From Planctomycetota bacterium (GTDB lineage: Bacteria > Planctomycetota > Planctomycetia > Gemmatales > Gemmataceae): DNA of 52,008 nt. Made by a program: the position numbers and the translations under genes. Location of the stretch: the NCBI GenBank assembly GCA_016177925.1, contig JACOUH010000068.1, forward strand, positions 1 through 52,008, written 5' to 3'. Shown here piece by piece: positions 32,005 through 40,773 of this stretch (positions are counted from its first letter, which is position 1; each line of letters starts with the position of its first letter). The notes under the pieces were generated by a model. The model searched no databases. It saw nothing but the letters and a program-made list of their open reading frames with translations, and was not told where the DNA came from.

Positions 32005-34788
32005 ATGGCCACCGCTTCCCTCCGCCGGCTCGTCCGGAACCTTCGGCAATCGGCCGAGGTTACCCGGCTCGACGTTCCGTCCGACGAGGAATTGCTCGAG
32101 CGCTTGCTGGCTGGCGATACGGCGACGTTCGAGGTGCTGGTGTGGCGGCACGGTCCCCTGGTCCTGTCCGCCTGCCGAAAGGTGCTGCGCGACGACATGG
32201 ACGTCGAGGATGTTTTCCAGGCGACGTTCCTCACGCTGCTGCGCAGCGCTCGTTCGATCCGGACACCGGGCGCGGTTGGCGGTTGGCTGTGTGGCGTTGC
32301 TCACCGGCTCGCCGTCCAGTGCCTGGACGCGTCGGTGAGACGTCGCGGTCACGAGCGCCAGGCGGCCCGGCTGGAGACGGTGCGATCCGGAACGGACCTG
32401 TCGTGGCGTGAGGCGTGTGCGGCGTTGCACGAGGAGCTGGACCGCCTGCCGGAGATGTACCGACTCCCGCTCGTCCTGTGCTATCTGCAGGGAGTCAGCC
32501 GCGACGAGGCGGCCCGGCAACTCGGCTGGTCCCTGCAATCGCTCAAGGGCCGCCTGGAACGCGGTCGTGAGAAACTGCGTCAGCGGTTGGTCCGCCGCGG
32601 CATCACGCTGTCGGCGGGACTGCTGGCGGTGTTGGGGGACTCTGCCGTGGCGAGCAGCGTGCCGCCGCGGCTGGTTCAGGCTACCTTGCAGGCGGCGGCG
32701 GGCCGGGTCCCGGCCCGTGTCGCCGCCCTGGTCCACGGAGTCACCCCGGCCATGAAAAAGGGACCCACCAAACTGCTGCTCGCCCTGTTGTTCGTCGCCC
32801 TCGCTGTGACCGCCGGCGCCAGCCTGACCTCAGAGCAACGCCCTGCTGCTTCGTCGAAACCGAAGCCGATGAGCGAGCCCCATGTCGCTCGGACCGCAGA
32901 GGTCCGCGACGCCGTGGCAGGCCGCGTCCTTGGATCAGATGGCAAGCCGATCAAGGATGCGAACGTGGGCCTCTGGCCCGCGACCGGCAAGGAACCTCTC
33001 GCTCGCACGATGACCGATGCGGAGGGCCGCTTCCGTCTCTCCGTCGCGAAAGGCATCGCCCAGGACGGGACCATCGTGGCAACCGCCCCGGATCGGCGCC
33101 CGGACTGGGCCGCGGTGCCCACCGCAGGCGGTGCCAAGGATCTGACCCTGCGGCTGGCCGAGGACGATCTACCGATCGAGGGCCGAATCCTCAGCCTGGA
33201 GGGCAAGGGGCTCGCGAATGTCCCGGTGCAGGTGGTCTGGGTCTCGAAGAACCCCGACGGCGACCTGACTGCCTGGATCGAGGGAGTAAAGAAGGGCTGG
33301 TGGTTCCAGTACAAGCGCGTGCCGCCCGAGGCCCTTGGCCTGCCGGCCTCTCTGACGACCGACCGCGAGGGGCGCTTCCGCCTGACGGGAGTCGGCCGCG
33401 AGCGATTGGTCTACCTCAAGGTGAGGGGAAAGGACAACGAACATGCCCGGTTCCGCGTCATGACGCGCCGGGGGCTGACGCCCACGCAGGGCGGGCACCA
33501 CGGCGTCTACCCAGCGACCTTCGATCACCTCGTCGGTCCGGGTCGGACGGCCTCCGGCACGGTGCGCGACAAGAAAACGGGCAAGCCCCTGGCCGGCATC
33601 ACCGTCCTCGATGAGATGGAGCACAGCAGCGCCGTGACGGACCAGGAAGGGCGCTACGTTCTCCACGGCCTGCCCCGGAGGTCGCCGTACCGCCTGTACG
33701 CGGCGGGTGACACGCGCCGGCCGTACTTCGACGCCGCCCGCAACGTGGAGGCGGGGCCGGGCGGAGAGCCGGACCGGGTCGATTTCGAGCTGGAACGCGG
33801 CCTGGTGATGACGGGCCGGCTGACCGAGAAGGAAACCGGGCGTCCGCTACGCGGCCGTGTCTACTACGCCCCGCTGCCGGGCAACCCGAACTACGACGAG
33901 TATGAACGAATCCTGCTCGGCAGGTTCGGCCTGAAAGTTAGCGACTGGGAAAACGTGCAGCCCGATGGCACGTTCGCCATCCTGGGCGTACCCGGGCCGG
34001 CAGTGCTGGTCCCCTGCGTCTCTGAGGACAGCAGCTTCCCTCTGATCGACGTCCGCAAGGAGCTGGGAAAACGCGGGAAACGGCGCTGGCCATCCGGCCC
34101 GTGCCACGCCGTCATCGACATCAACGCCGACGAGAAGGACGCCAAGTCGCGGACGTTCGACATTGCCCTTGTGGCGGGCCGCAGGCTCGCCGGCTCCGTC
34201 GTTGGCCCGGATGGCAAGCCGCTGACTGGCGTGGAGGTCGCGGGTCTGTACCCCGACTACACCCCCACGGAGAAGCTGGGGCCTGCCGGCTTCAGCCTGA
34301 AGGGCTTGCAAGCAGGATGCAAGCGTGTCCTCATCTTCCTGGATCTCGAACGGAAGCTCGGCAAGCTTCAGGAAGTGTCTGGAGAGGAGAAAGGGCCGCT
34401 GGCGGTGCGGCTGGGTCCGCTCGGGACCTGTACTGGCCGCCTGGTGGACGCCGACGGCAAGCCCCTCGCCGAGCACAAGGTCGCGGTCTTCCTCGACCTG
34501 TCCGGCAAGGACTACGAGAACCTTCCGACCGAGCTGGTCCCCTTCGGCAGGACGCTCGGGCTGGGGCCCGGCGCCTGGCACGGCTTCACGGCTCGCCGCG
34601 TCGTCACGGATGGAGAGGGGCGGTTCCGCATCGACGGCCTGCTCCCGGGCGTGCCGTACTTCGTGGTGGCGAGCCTGGACAAGATCGGGCCAGGACAGCC
34701 GGTGAGCCATCGCAAGGATCGCGTGACGGTCGAGGCTGGCAAGGCCCAGGACCTCGGCGACCTTGCCCCCCGGCGTGAGCCCGAGTGA
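32005..34788 (+). CDS. ECF-type sigma factor fused to TM helix and six Ig-like modules
   Basis: Fourth sigma-fusion gene, 927 residues. Region 2 contains DVEDVFQATFLTLLRSA and region 4 RDEAARQLGWSLQSLKGRLE. The linker RRGITLSAGLLAVLGDSAVA precedes the membrane helix at about 255-275 (KLLLALLFVALAVTAGAS). The six modules open with GRVLGSDGKPIKDANV, GRILSLEGKGLANVPV, GTVRDKKTGKPLAGITV, GRLTEKETGRPLRGRV, GSVVGPDGKPLTGVEV and GRLVDADGKPLAEHKV. The ending (AGKAQDLGDLAPRREPE) matches the paralogue form. The start is preceded by GAGGG seven bases upstream. Tandem duplication with gene 3 is evident. The other genes are more distant, so the array has layers of different age. Confidence 0.86.
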   Translation: MATASLRRLVRNLRQSAEVTRLDVPSDEELLERLLAGDTATFEVLVWRHGPLVLSACRKVLRDDMDVEDVFQATFLTLLRSARSIRTPGAVGGWLCGVAHRLAVQCLDASVRRRGHERQAARLETVRSGTDLSWREACAALHEELDRLPEMYRLPLVLCYLQGVSRDEAARQLGWSLQSLKGRLERGREKLRQRLVRRGITLSAGLLAVLGDSAVASSVPPRLVQATLQAAAGRVPARVAALVHGVTPAMKKGPTKLLLALLFVALAVTAGASLTSEQRPAASSKPKPMSEPHVARTAEVRDAVAGRVLGSDGKPIKDANVGLWPATGKEPLARTMTDAEGRFRLSVAKGIAQDGTIVATAPDRRPDWAAVPTAGGAKDLTLRLAEDDLPIEGRILSLEGKGLANVPVQVVWVSKNPDGDLTAWIEGVKKGWWFQYKRVPPEALGLPASLTTDREGRFRLTGVGRERLVYLKVRGKDNEHARFRVMTRRGLTPTQGGHHGVYPATFDHLVGPGRTASGTVRDKKTGKPLAGITVLDEMEHSSAVTDQEGRYVLHGLPRRSPYRLYAAGDTRRPYFDAARNVEAGPGGEPDRVDFELERGLVMTGRLTEKETGRPLRGRVYYAPLPGNPNYDEYERILLGRFGLKVSDWENVQPDGTFAILGVPGPAVLVPCVSEDSSFPLIDVRKELGKRGKRRWPSGPCHAVIDINADEKDAKSRTFDIALVAGRRLAGSVVGPDGKPLTGVEVAGLYPDYTPTEKLGPAGFSLKGLQAGCKRVLIFLDLERKLGKLQEVSGEEKGPLAVRLGPLGTCTGRLVDADGKPLAEHKVAVFLDLSGKDYENLPTELVPFGRTLGLGPGAWHGFTARRVVTDGEGRFRIDGLLPGVPYFVVASLDKIGPGQPVSHRKDRVTVEAGKAQDLGDLAPRREPE
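32737..32754 (+). promoter_or_regulatory. Internal Shine-Dalgarno-like site and in-frame ATG, gene 4
   Basis: GGAG (32737-32740) is 11 bases before the in-frame ATG at 32752 (Met250), which opens MKKGPTKLLLALLFVALAVT. Confidence 0.5.
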
Positions 34789-34810
34789 AGCAGGGGTCGC
34801 CGCTTGCTGC

Positions 34811-34865
34811 TTAGCCCAACGCGCCAGCGAGGAAGAACGTCAACCTCGCTTGCGCGTCGGGCTAA
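34811..34865. repeat. Inverted repeat family B, copy 3
   Basis: TTAGCCCAACGCGCCAGCGA and its inverted partner ending GCGCGTCGGGCTAA pair with two mismatches. It lies 23 bases after the stop of sigma-fusion gene 4. Confidence 0.9.
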
Positions 34866-34940
34866 ACAGAAAATCGTGGGACTGGAATCGGCTTCGGCGG
34901 GAACTATCTCCGGGACAAGCTCATCCGGAGAGCCTGTGAC

Positions 34941-37790
34941 ATGAGTACCGCACCACTTGTTGCCGCCCTGACGAATCTCCGCAAGGAGGCCGTGGAACGC
35001 AGCGACCGCCAACTGCTCGACGCCTACGCCGTCGCCAACGACCAGTCCGCCTTCGCTGCCCTTGTGCGGCGACACGGACCGATGGTGCTGGGTGTCTGTC
35101 GCCGCCTGCTGCGCGACCTGCACGATGCGGAGGATGCCTTCCAGGCCACCTTCCTCGTGCTGGCGCGCGGCGTCCACAGCATCCGCAAGGGCGATTCGCT
35201 ATCGGGCTGGCTGCACGGGGTCTGCTATCGGGTCGCCATGAGAGCCAAACGAGACGCCGCTCGACGCCGCCAGCACGAGGGCCGGGTTCCACCGCGGACG
35301 GAAGCTCCCGCCTGGGAAACCGGCTGGCGTGAGTTGCAGATCGTCCTCGACGAAGAGGTCGAGCAACTGCCACCGGCCTACCGAACCGCGTTCGTGCTGT
35401 GCTGCCTCGATGGGCTGAGCAAGCCGGAGGCCGCCCGCCGGCTGGGGGTAAACGAGAACACCGTCTCCAGTCGGCTGGCACGGGCCCGTAAGCAGATGCG
35501 CGAGCGACTGGCTTGCCGTGGCATCAGCCTGAGCGCGGTCCTGGCAGCGCTGGCCGTCTCAGGCCGGGGGCGAGCCGCGGTCCCGGCAACGCTGGCCCGC
35601 ACGGGGGGAGCAGCGGCCCGGCTCGGTGCCGGTCCGCCGGTCACAGGTCTCTCCGCGAAGGCCCTTTCTCTCGCGGAAGGAGTGACCCGGACCATGCTGC
35701 CAAAGAAGTTCAAAATGGCGAACGTGCTCATCCTGACCCTGTGCGCCCTGGGCACCGGCCTGACGGTGCTCGGCCGGCCGGCGCCCACCTCGAAGGACCC
35801 GCCCCCTGCAAAGACGGACCGGCCCGCGACAGGCACAAAGTTGGAACCGGCAAAGGGACAGAAAGACGGCTCCCTCGAGGTCGGCGGCCGCGTGCTCGAT
35901 CCCGAGGACAAGCCGGTCGAGGGTGCCCGCATCTATCTGCTCGATCAAACCGTGAGCGAGCGGGCCCCCGCAGTGCGGGCGACCAGCGCTGCGGAGGGTC
36001 GTTTCCGCTTCACGGTCCCCCCGAAGGAGAACCCCCTGCACGGAGGAGTTTACCAGCCCTGGCGTTACGTCTTCGTGGTGGCGATGGCGAAGGGGTTCGG
36101 GCCGGCGCTGGCCGCGCTTGGCGACCCCACGGCAGCCGACAAGCAAACCCTGCGCCTGGGTCGCGACGACGTGCCGATCAAGGGCCGCGTCCTCGACCTC
36201 GAAGGCCGGCCCGTCGCCGGCGCCAAGGTAGTCGTGGAAGCTCTGATGGTGCCGAACAAGGGAGACCTGACAGCCTTCCTCGCCTCACTGGAGGCCAGCA
36301 AGGACGGCTACCCGTCGGAGAACGAATTCCTGACGAGTCTACACGGCCAGGGCATTGACCGGCTGTTCCCCGAGGTCACGGCCGACAAAGAAGGCCGCTT
36401 CGAGCTGCGCGGCATCGGCTGGGAGCGCGTCGTCAACCTGACCATCTCCGGGCCGACCATCGAGACGAAGCAGGTGCGCGTGCGGACGCGGCCGGGCAAG
36501 ACCCTGGAGCGCCTTGAGTGGAAGCAGTACCACACCACGGGCACTCTGACCTATTACGGATCGACCTTCGAGCACGCGGCAGCTCCGACGCGCCCGGTTG
36601 TTGGTGTGGTCCGCGACAAGGACACCGGCAAGCCCATCGCCGGCGCCACGGTCCAGAGCATGATGCTTGCCGGAGACAACCTCTACGGGCGGACGTTCAT
36701 CCGCACCACGACCGATCGCGACGGCCGTTATCGCCTGGTCGGCCTGCCCAAGGGCGAGGGTAATCTGATTCGGGCCGTGCCAGCCCCCGGACCAGCCTTT
36801 GCGCCGGTCGAGAAGCGCGTGCCCAATCCACCGGGCCTCGAAGTCGCGACCGTCGACTTCGAGTTGAAGCGCGGCGTCTGGATCAAGGGACGCGTCCTCG
36901 ACAAGGTCACCGGCAAGCCGGTGCGGGGGAGTGTCGAGTATTTCGTGTTCAGGGACAATCCGAACCTAAAGGACTTCCCCCGGATCGGCCTGAATAATCA
37001 CAACGAAAGCGACGCCAGCGGCCATTTCCGCTTCATCGGTCTGCCGGGGCGCGCCCTCATTGCTGTCCGAGCACACGGGGATCGCTACGTGACCGGCGTC
37101 GGCGCCGAGCGATACAAGGAGCGCGACCAGTTTGGGCACATTGTCGGCACGTCGCCACTCTGTCTGGCGAACGGCTATCACACGCTCATCGAGATCGACC
37201 CGGCGAAGGACGCTGAGTCGACGAGTTGCGAGATCGTCCTTGATCCTGGCAGGACTCCAAGCGGGACCGTGCTCGGTCCGGACGGCAAGCCGCTGGCCGG
37301 TGCGCGGGTGTGTGGGCTCGCCTCGTATGCCTCCACTTACTGGGGTTACGAACCGCTGCGGACCGCGGAGTACACCGTCTTCGGCGTGAGCAAGGACCGG
37401 CCGCGCACGCTGCTCTTCCTCCACGAGGGCACCAAGATGGCCGGCTCGCTGCGTCTGAAGGGGGATGAGAAGGGGCCGCTCGAGGTCCGGCTGAAGCCGT
37501 GGGGCACGCTCAAGGGCCGCCTCGTTCGGGCAGGGGGTGAACCGCGAACCGGCGCCGACCTGATGTTCCTGCTCGGCAATCGGTTCGACGATCCGGATCG
37601 GGGGACGCACCCGACGCGGCACTTCCCGATCGGCAAGGACGGCACGTTTCGCATCGAGGGGCTGGTCCCTGGGATGAAGTACGATCTGGGCGTGCTGGAA
37701 AAAGGGATGATCGTCGGCTCCATTTTCAAGGACCTCACGATTAAGGCCGGCCAGACGAAGGACCTGGGCGACGTCCAGGTCGGCGAGTAA
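34941..37790 (+). CDS. ECF-type sigma factor fused to TM helix and Ig-like modules
   Basis: Fifth sigma-fusion gene, 949 residues, and the most divergent in the sigma part. It begins MSTAPLVAALTNLRKEAVER. Region 2 contains DAEDAFQATFLVLARG, and region 4 contains QLPPAYRTAFVLCCLDGLSK followed by RRLGVNENTVSSRLARAR. The linker (CRGISLSAVLAALAVSGRGR) has the same frame but lacks the LGDS motif. The membrane helix is at about 256-278 (MANVLILTLCALGTGLTVL). Six Ig-like modules follow (GRVLDPEDKPVEGARI, GRVLDLEGRPVAGAKV, GVVRDKDTGKPIAGATV and others), ending GQTKDLGDVQVGE. It lacks the TGCCGCG promoter element and is preceded only by GGAG ten bases before the ATG. Different regulation from the other five is therefore likely. 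Confidence 0.85.
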   Translation: MSTAPLVAALTNLRKEAVERSDRQLLDAYAVANDQSAFAALVRRHGPMVLGVCRRLLRDLHDAEDAFQATFLVLARGVHSIRKGDSLSGWLHGVCYRVAMRAKRDAARRRQHEGRVPPRTEAPAWETGWRELQIVLDEEVEQLPPAYRTAFVLCCLDGLSKPEAARRLGVNENTVSSRLARARKQMRERLACRGISLSAVLAALAVSGRGRAAVPATLARTGGAAARLGAGPPVTGLSAKALSLAEGVTRTMLPKKFKMANVLILTLCALGTGLTVLGRPAPTSKDPPPAKTDRPATGTKLEPAKGQKDGSLEVGGRVLDPEDKPVEGARIYLLDQTVSERAPAVRATSAAEGRFRFTVPPKENPLHGGVYQPWRYVFVVAMAKGFGPALAALGDPTAADKQTLRLGRDDVPIKGRVLDLEGRPVAGAKVVVEALMVPNKGDLTAFLASLEASKDGYPSENEFLTSLHGQGIDRLFPEVTADKEGRFELRGIGWERVVNLTISGPTIETKQVRVRTRPGKTLERLEWKQYHTTGTLTYYGSTFEHAAAPTRPVVGVVRDKDTGKPIAGATVQSMMLAGDNLYGRTFIRTTTDRDGRYRLVGLPKGEGNLIRAVPAPGPAFAPVEKRVPNPPGLEVATVDFELKRGVWIKGRVLDKVTGKPVRGSVEYFVFRDNPNLKDFPRIGLNNHNESDASGHFRFIGLPGRALIAVRAHGDRYVTGVGAERYKERDQFGHIVGTSPLCLANGYHTLIEIDPAKDAESTSCEIVLDPGRTPSGTVLGPDGKPLAGARVCGLASYASTYWGYEPLRTAEYTVFGVSKDRPRTLLFLHEGTKMAGSLRLKGDEKGPLEVRLKPWGTLKGRLVRAGGEPRTGADLMFLLGNRFDDPDRGTHPTRHFPIGKDGTFRIEGLVPGMKYDLGVLEKGMIVGSIFKDLTIKAGQTKDLGDVQVGE
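35679..35696 (+). promoter_or_regulatory. Internal Shine-Dalgarno-like site and in-frame ATG, gene 5
   Basis: GGAG (35679-35682) within AAGGAG is 11 bases before the in-frame ATG at 35694 (Met252), which opens MLPKKFKMANVLILTLCALG. It persists although this gene is the most divergent paralogue. Confidence 0.5.
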
Positions 37791-37821
37791 CCGGGGGGGA
37801 GCGTGGGCCCCTCCCGGCCGG
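37791..37821 (+). terminator. Hairpin after sigma-fusion gene 5
   Basis: CCGG and GGGAG on the left pair with CTCCC and CCGG on the right around a nine-base loop, starting directly after the stop codon. It is followed by an A-run rather than a T-run, so termination on this strand is uncertain. Confidence 0.35.
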
Positions 37822-37834
37822 TGAAAAAAAGTTG

Positions 37835-37870
37835 TGCCGCGCGGGCGGTTCCGGCGGAAGTCCTGTGGAG
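37835..37870 (+). promoter_or_regulatory. Sigma-array promoter element 5 (partial)
   Basis: TTGTGCCGCGCG with TGCCGCG at 37835 and GTGGAGTTTCCC starting 30 bases later, as in the other elements (30-32). The AC-T motif at +23 is replaced by AAGTCC and the CCAC half of the inverted repeat is absent. The leader to the ATG is 25 bases longer than in the other genes. Confidence 0.45.
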
Positions 37871-37924
37871 TTTCCCGGGACCGTCCCGCGAACGTTCACA
37901 ACTTACCCACGCAAGGGAACCGCG

Positions 37925-40756
37925 ATGAAGTCGCAGGCTCTCCGACCCCTGCTGACGGCCCTCCGCCGCCCGGCCGACGACCGGCGGGTGAGCGACCGGC
38001 AGTTGCTGCAGTACTACCTCGACCAAGGCGACGAGTCCGCCTTCGCCGTCCTGGTCGGGCGGCACGGACCGCGCGTCCGGGCGGCGTGCCGGCAGGTGCT
38101 GGCCGACGAGGCCGATGTCGATGACGCCTTCCAGGCCACCTTCGTGGTGCTGCTCGACAAGGCCCGATCGATGTACTGGCGCCCCGCCCTGGGCGGCTGG
38201 CTGTTCGGCGTGGCCCACCGGGTTGCGTTGCGGGCCCGTACTCGCGCCGCCGCCCGGCACCGGCACGAGTCCCGCGTCGTCCGGCCCGCCTCCCGCCCGG
38301 ACGTCGACCTGTCGTGGCGCGAGGCGGTGGCAGTCCTGCACGAGGAACTGGACCGGCTGCCCGACCCGCTCCGCCTGCCGCTACTATTGTGCTATCTCGA
38401 CGGCCTCAGCCGCGACGAGGCGGCCCAGCAGCTCGGCTGGACACCCGGCACGGTGAAGGGCCGCCTGGAGCGGGGGCGGCTGCGGCTGCGGGACCGGCTG
38501 GCCCGGCGCGGCATCACGTTGACGACAGGCTTGCTGGCAGTCCTGGGGAACTCCGGCGCGGCGTGTACGGTGCCGCCGCGGCTCGTTCAGACCACCTTGC
38601 AGGCCGTGGCGAGGCGGGCTTTGCCTGCCCCCGCCCTGGCCCACGGAGTTCCCCCGATCATGTGGAAAAACTACACCGGGCTGCTCGCCGGACTTCTGCT
38701 CGTCGCCCTTGCTGTCGGCGGCAGCCACCTGCTCAGCCATGCCGGAACGGTCCCGGCCGTTTCCGCCACGGGTCACCTCGAGGAACGCCCCCGCCGAACG
38801 GAACCCCCGCCGCGGGACAAGCCGTCAGCGCCCGAGAGTATCACTGTGCAGGGCCGTGTCCTTGGGCCCGACGGGAAGCCACGGGCCGATGTCGACGTCT
38901 ACCTGGACCGGGACACAACGGCTTCCGTCGCTGCGGCGCGGCGGGCGATCAGCGGGAAGGACGGCCGCTTCAGCTTTCGTCTCGACCCGACCCCGTTCGC
39001 GAAAGCCCCCGGTCGGGCAGACTCCTGGCGAGACGCTCGCGTCGTCGCCGTCGCGGACGGCCTCGGGCCAGCCTGGGCAACGGCGGGCCGGGCCACAGAG
39101 GGCGGGCTGTCCCTGCGGCTGGTTTCCGACCTTCCGCTTGAGGGCCGCATCCTGACGCTGGAAGGCAGGCCAGTTGCCGGGGCACGCGTGCGGTTGCGGT
39201 CACTGACAGCCTGGGCGAGCGAGGCGGAACTGTCCGCCCACCTGCGCGCTGTGGCCGCCGGCGATGCCCCGCCCCGGCCATTCGGCTTTCTTGGCGAGGT
39301 GCCCGGCCGGTCGAACGAGTGGAAGACCGACGACCAGGGACGGGTCCGCATCACCGGCCTGGGCCGCGACCGGCTCGCCGGGCTGGAGGTCACCGGACCC
39401 GGCATTGCCCACGATACCATTCTGGCGGTGACGCGGGCCGGCAAGCCGGTCATTGGCCGGCCGGGGCCGTACTGGGCGACGATCTACCCGGCAACGTTCG
39501 AGCATGCCGCAAAGCCGGGCCGCGTCCTCGCCGGCAAGGCCATCGATGCCACGACCGGACGGCCGATCGCAGGGATCTTCGTGCAAAGCGCGGGCGCGCC
39601 GCCCAAGACCGTCACAGATGCCGAGGGGCGCTACGAGCTGGCGGGACTGCCGAAGGCGAACAAGTATATCCTCTACGTTCAGCCGGCACGGGGGGACGTG
39701 CCCTACATCGCGGTCCGCATCGACGTGACGGACACCACCGGTGTGGGGCCGCTTCGTGCCGACCTGCGTATCCCGCGCGGCATCCCGCTGCGGGTGCAGG
39801 TGAAGGAGCCGGCGACCGGGAAGCTCCTGCGTTCCGGGGTTTCCTACGTCTCCTACGTCCCGCTCTATCCCAACAAGAACGCGCCGGAGAACCTCCCCGG
39901 CTTGATGCTAGGGACCAAGCTGGAGCCCGACGGCTCCTACCGTGGTGCGGTGCTGCCGGGGCCAGGGGCGATCTGTGTGATGTGCTCGGGCGGCGACTAC
40001 CTGCCGGCCGCCGTCAACCAGAAGACCTTCTTCCGCCTCGACCGCGTGCCGAGAGACGAGAAGATCCTACCGGCCAGCGAAGTGCTCTGGACGGCCGGCC
40101 CGAATTCCAACCCGCTGCCGCAGCGGCAGTTCCAGGTGATCGAACTGATCGACCCGTCGGCCGGTGCCAAAGAAGTGTCGCTGACGCTGAAGCCCGACCC
40201 GGGCAAGTCGGCGACGATCCGCCTCCAGGACGCGGACGGGCACCCGCTGACCGGGGTGCGCGTCTGGGACTGGCGGCGCGGGGAGGAGTGGGGCCCGCCG
40301 CTGGCGGCGGCCGGGCTGAAGGTGTCGGGGCTCGGCCCGGGGAGGCCGCGCTACCTGGTCTTCCGCCACGAGGGCCGGAAGCTGGCCGGCACCGTGATCG
40401 TGCGGGGAGAGGAGGCCGGCACCGTCACGGTGGCGCTGCAGCCCTGGGGGACGGCGACGGGCCGGCTCGTGGACACCGCCGGCAAGCCGCTACCGCGCCA
40501 CGAGTTGAGGGGAAGGAACGCCCCGACGGGCCGCGACCGGGCCTTGACGCTGCCCGGCGCCGTCCGCACCGACGACGAGGGAAAGTTCCGCCTCGATGGA
40601 TTGGTGCCGGGCGGGGAGTATTACTTGATGGCGTCGAAGTACCTCCCCCAGGTGGGGGAGTTCATCGGGGTTGGCCATCTAGCCGACCCGGTGACCGTCC
40701 GGCCGGGCGAGACGAAGGACCTGGGCGATGTCCAGGTCCGCCGGATCGGCAAGTGA
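37925..40756 (+). CDS. ECF-type sigma factor fused to TM helix and Ig-like modules
   Basis: Sixth sigma-fusion gene, 943 residues. Region 2 contains DVDDAFQATFVVLLDKA, and region 4 contains RDEAAQQLGWTPGTVKGRLE. The linker RRGITLTTGLLAVLGNSGAA leads to a membrane helix at about 248-268 (TGLLAGLLLVALAVGGSHLL). Ig-like modules open with GRVLGPDGKPRADVDV, GRILTLEGRPVAGARV, GKAIDATTGRPIAGIFV and later units, ending GETKDLGDVQVRRIGK. The ATG at 37925 has AAGGGA upstream; the frame extends back to 37832 through the promoter element and is not credible. The DUF1800 gene begins 17 bases after the stop with no hairpin between them, so the two are probably co-transcribed, unlike the other members. Confidence 0.86.
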   Translation: MKSQALRPLLTALRRPADDRRVSDRQLLQYYLDQGDESAFAVLVGRHGPRVRAACRQVLADEADVDDAFQATFVVLLDKARSMYWRPALGGWLFGVAHRVALRARTRAAARHRHESRVVRPASRPDVDLSWREAVAVLHEELDRLPDPLRLPLLLCYLDGLSRDEAAQQLGWTPGTVKGRLERGRLRLRDRLARRGITLTTGLLAVLGNSGAACTVPPRLVQTTLQAVARRALPAPALAHGVPPIMWKNYTGLLAGLLLVALAVGGSHLLSHAGTVPAVSATGHLEERPRRTEPPPRDKPSAPESITVQGRVLGPDGKPRADVDVYLDRDTTASVAAARRAISGKDGRFSFRLDPTPFAKAPGRADSWRDARVVAVADGLGPAWATAGRATEGGLSLRLVSDLPLEGRILTLEGRPVAGARVRLRSLTAWASEAELSAHLRAVAAGDAPPRPFGFLGEVPGRSNEWKTDDQGRVRITGLGRDRLAGLEVTGPGIAHDTILAVTRAGKPVIGRPGPYWATIYPATFEHAAKPGRVLAGKAIDATTGRPIAGIFVQSAGAPPKTVTDAEGRYELAGLPKANKYILYVQPARGDVPYIAVRIDVTDTTGVGPLRADLRIPRGIPLRVQVKEPATGKLLRSGVSYVSYVPLYPNKNAPENLPGLMLGTKLEPDGSYRGAVLPGPGAICVMCSGGDYLPAAVNQKTFFRLDRVPRDEKILPASEVLWTAGPNSNPLPQRQFQVIELIDPSAGAKEVSLTLKPDPGKSATIRLQDADGHPLTGVRVWDWRRGEEWGPPLAAAGLKVSGLGPGRPRYLVFRHEGRKLAGTVIVRGEEAGTVTVALQPWGTATGRLVDTAGKPLPRHELRGRNAPTGRDRALTLPGAVRTDDEGKFRLDGLVPGGEYYLMASKYLPQVGEFIGVGHLADPVTVRPGETKDLGDVQVRRIGK
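38645..38662 (+). promoter_or_regulatory. Internal Shine-Dalgarno-like site and in-frame ATG, gene 6
   Basis: GGAG (38645-38648) is 11 bases before the in-frame ATG at 38660 (Met246), which opens MWKNYTGLLAGLLLVALAVG. Confidence 0.45.
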
Positions 40757-40773
40757 ATCGGGGGACACAATCC

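Noticed and set aside
39319-40773. Upstream extension of the DUF1800 frame to 39319
   Set aside because: The extension overlaps the sigma-fusion gene out of frame and is Arg/Gly/Pro-rich; the ATG at 40774 matches the family N-terminus.
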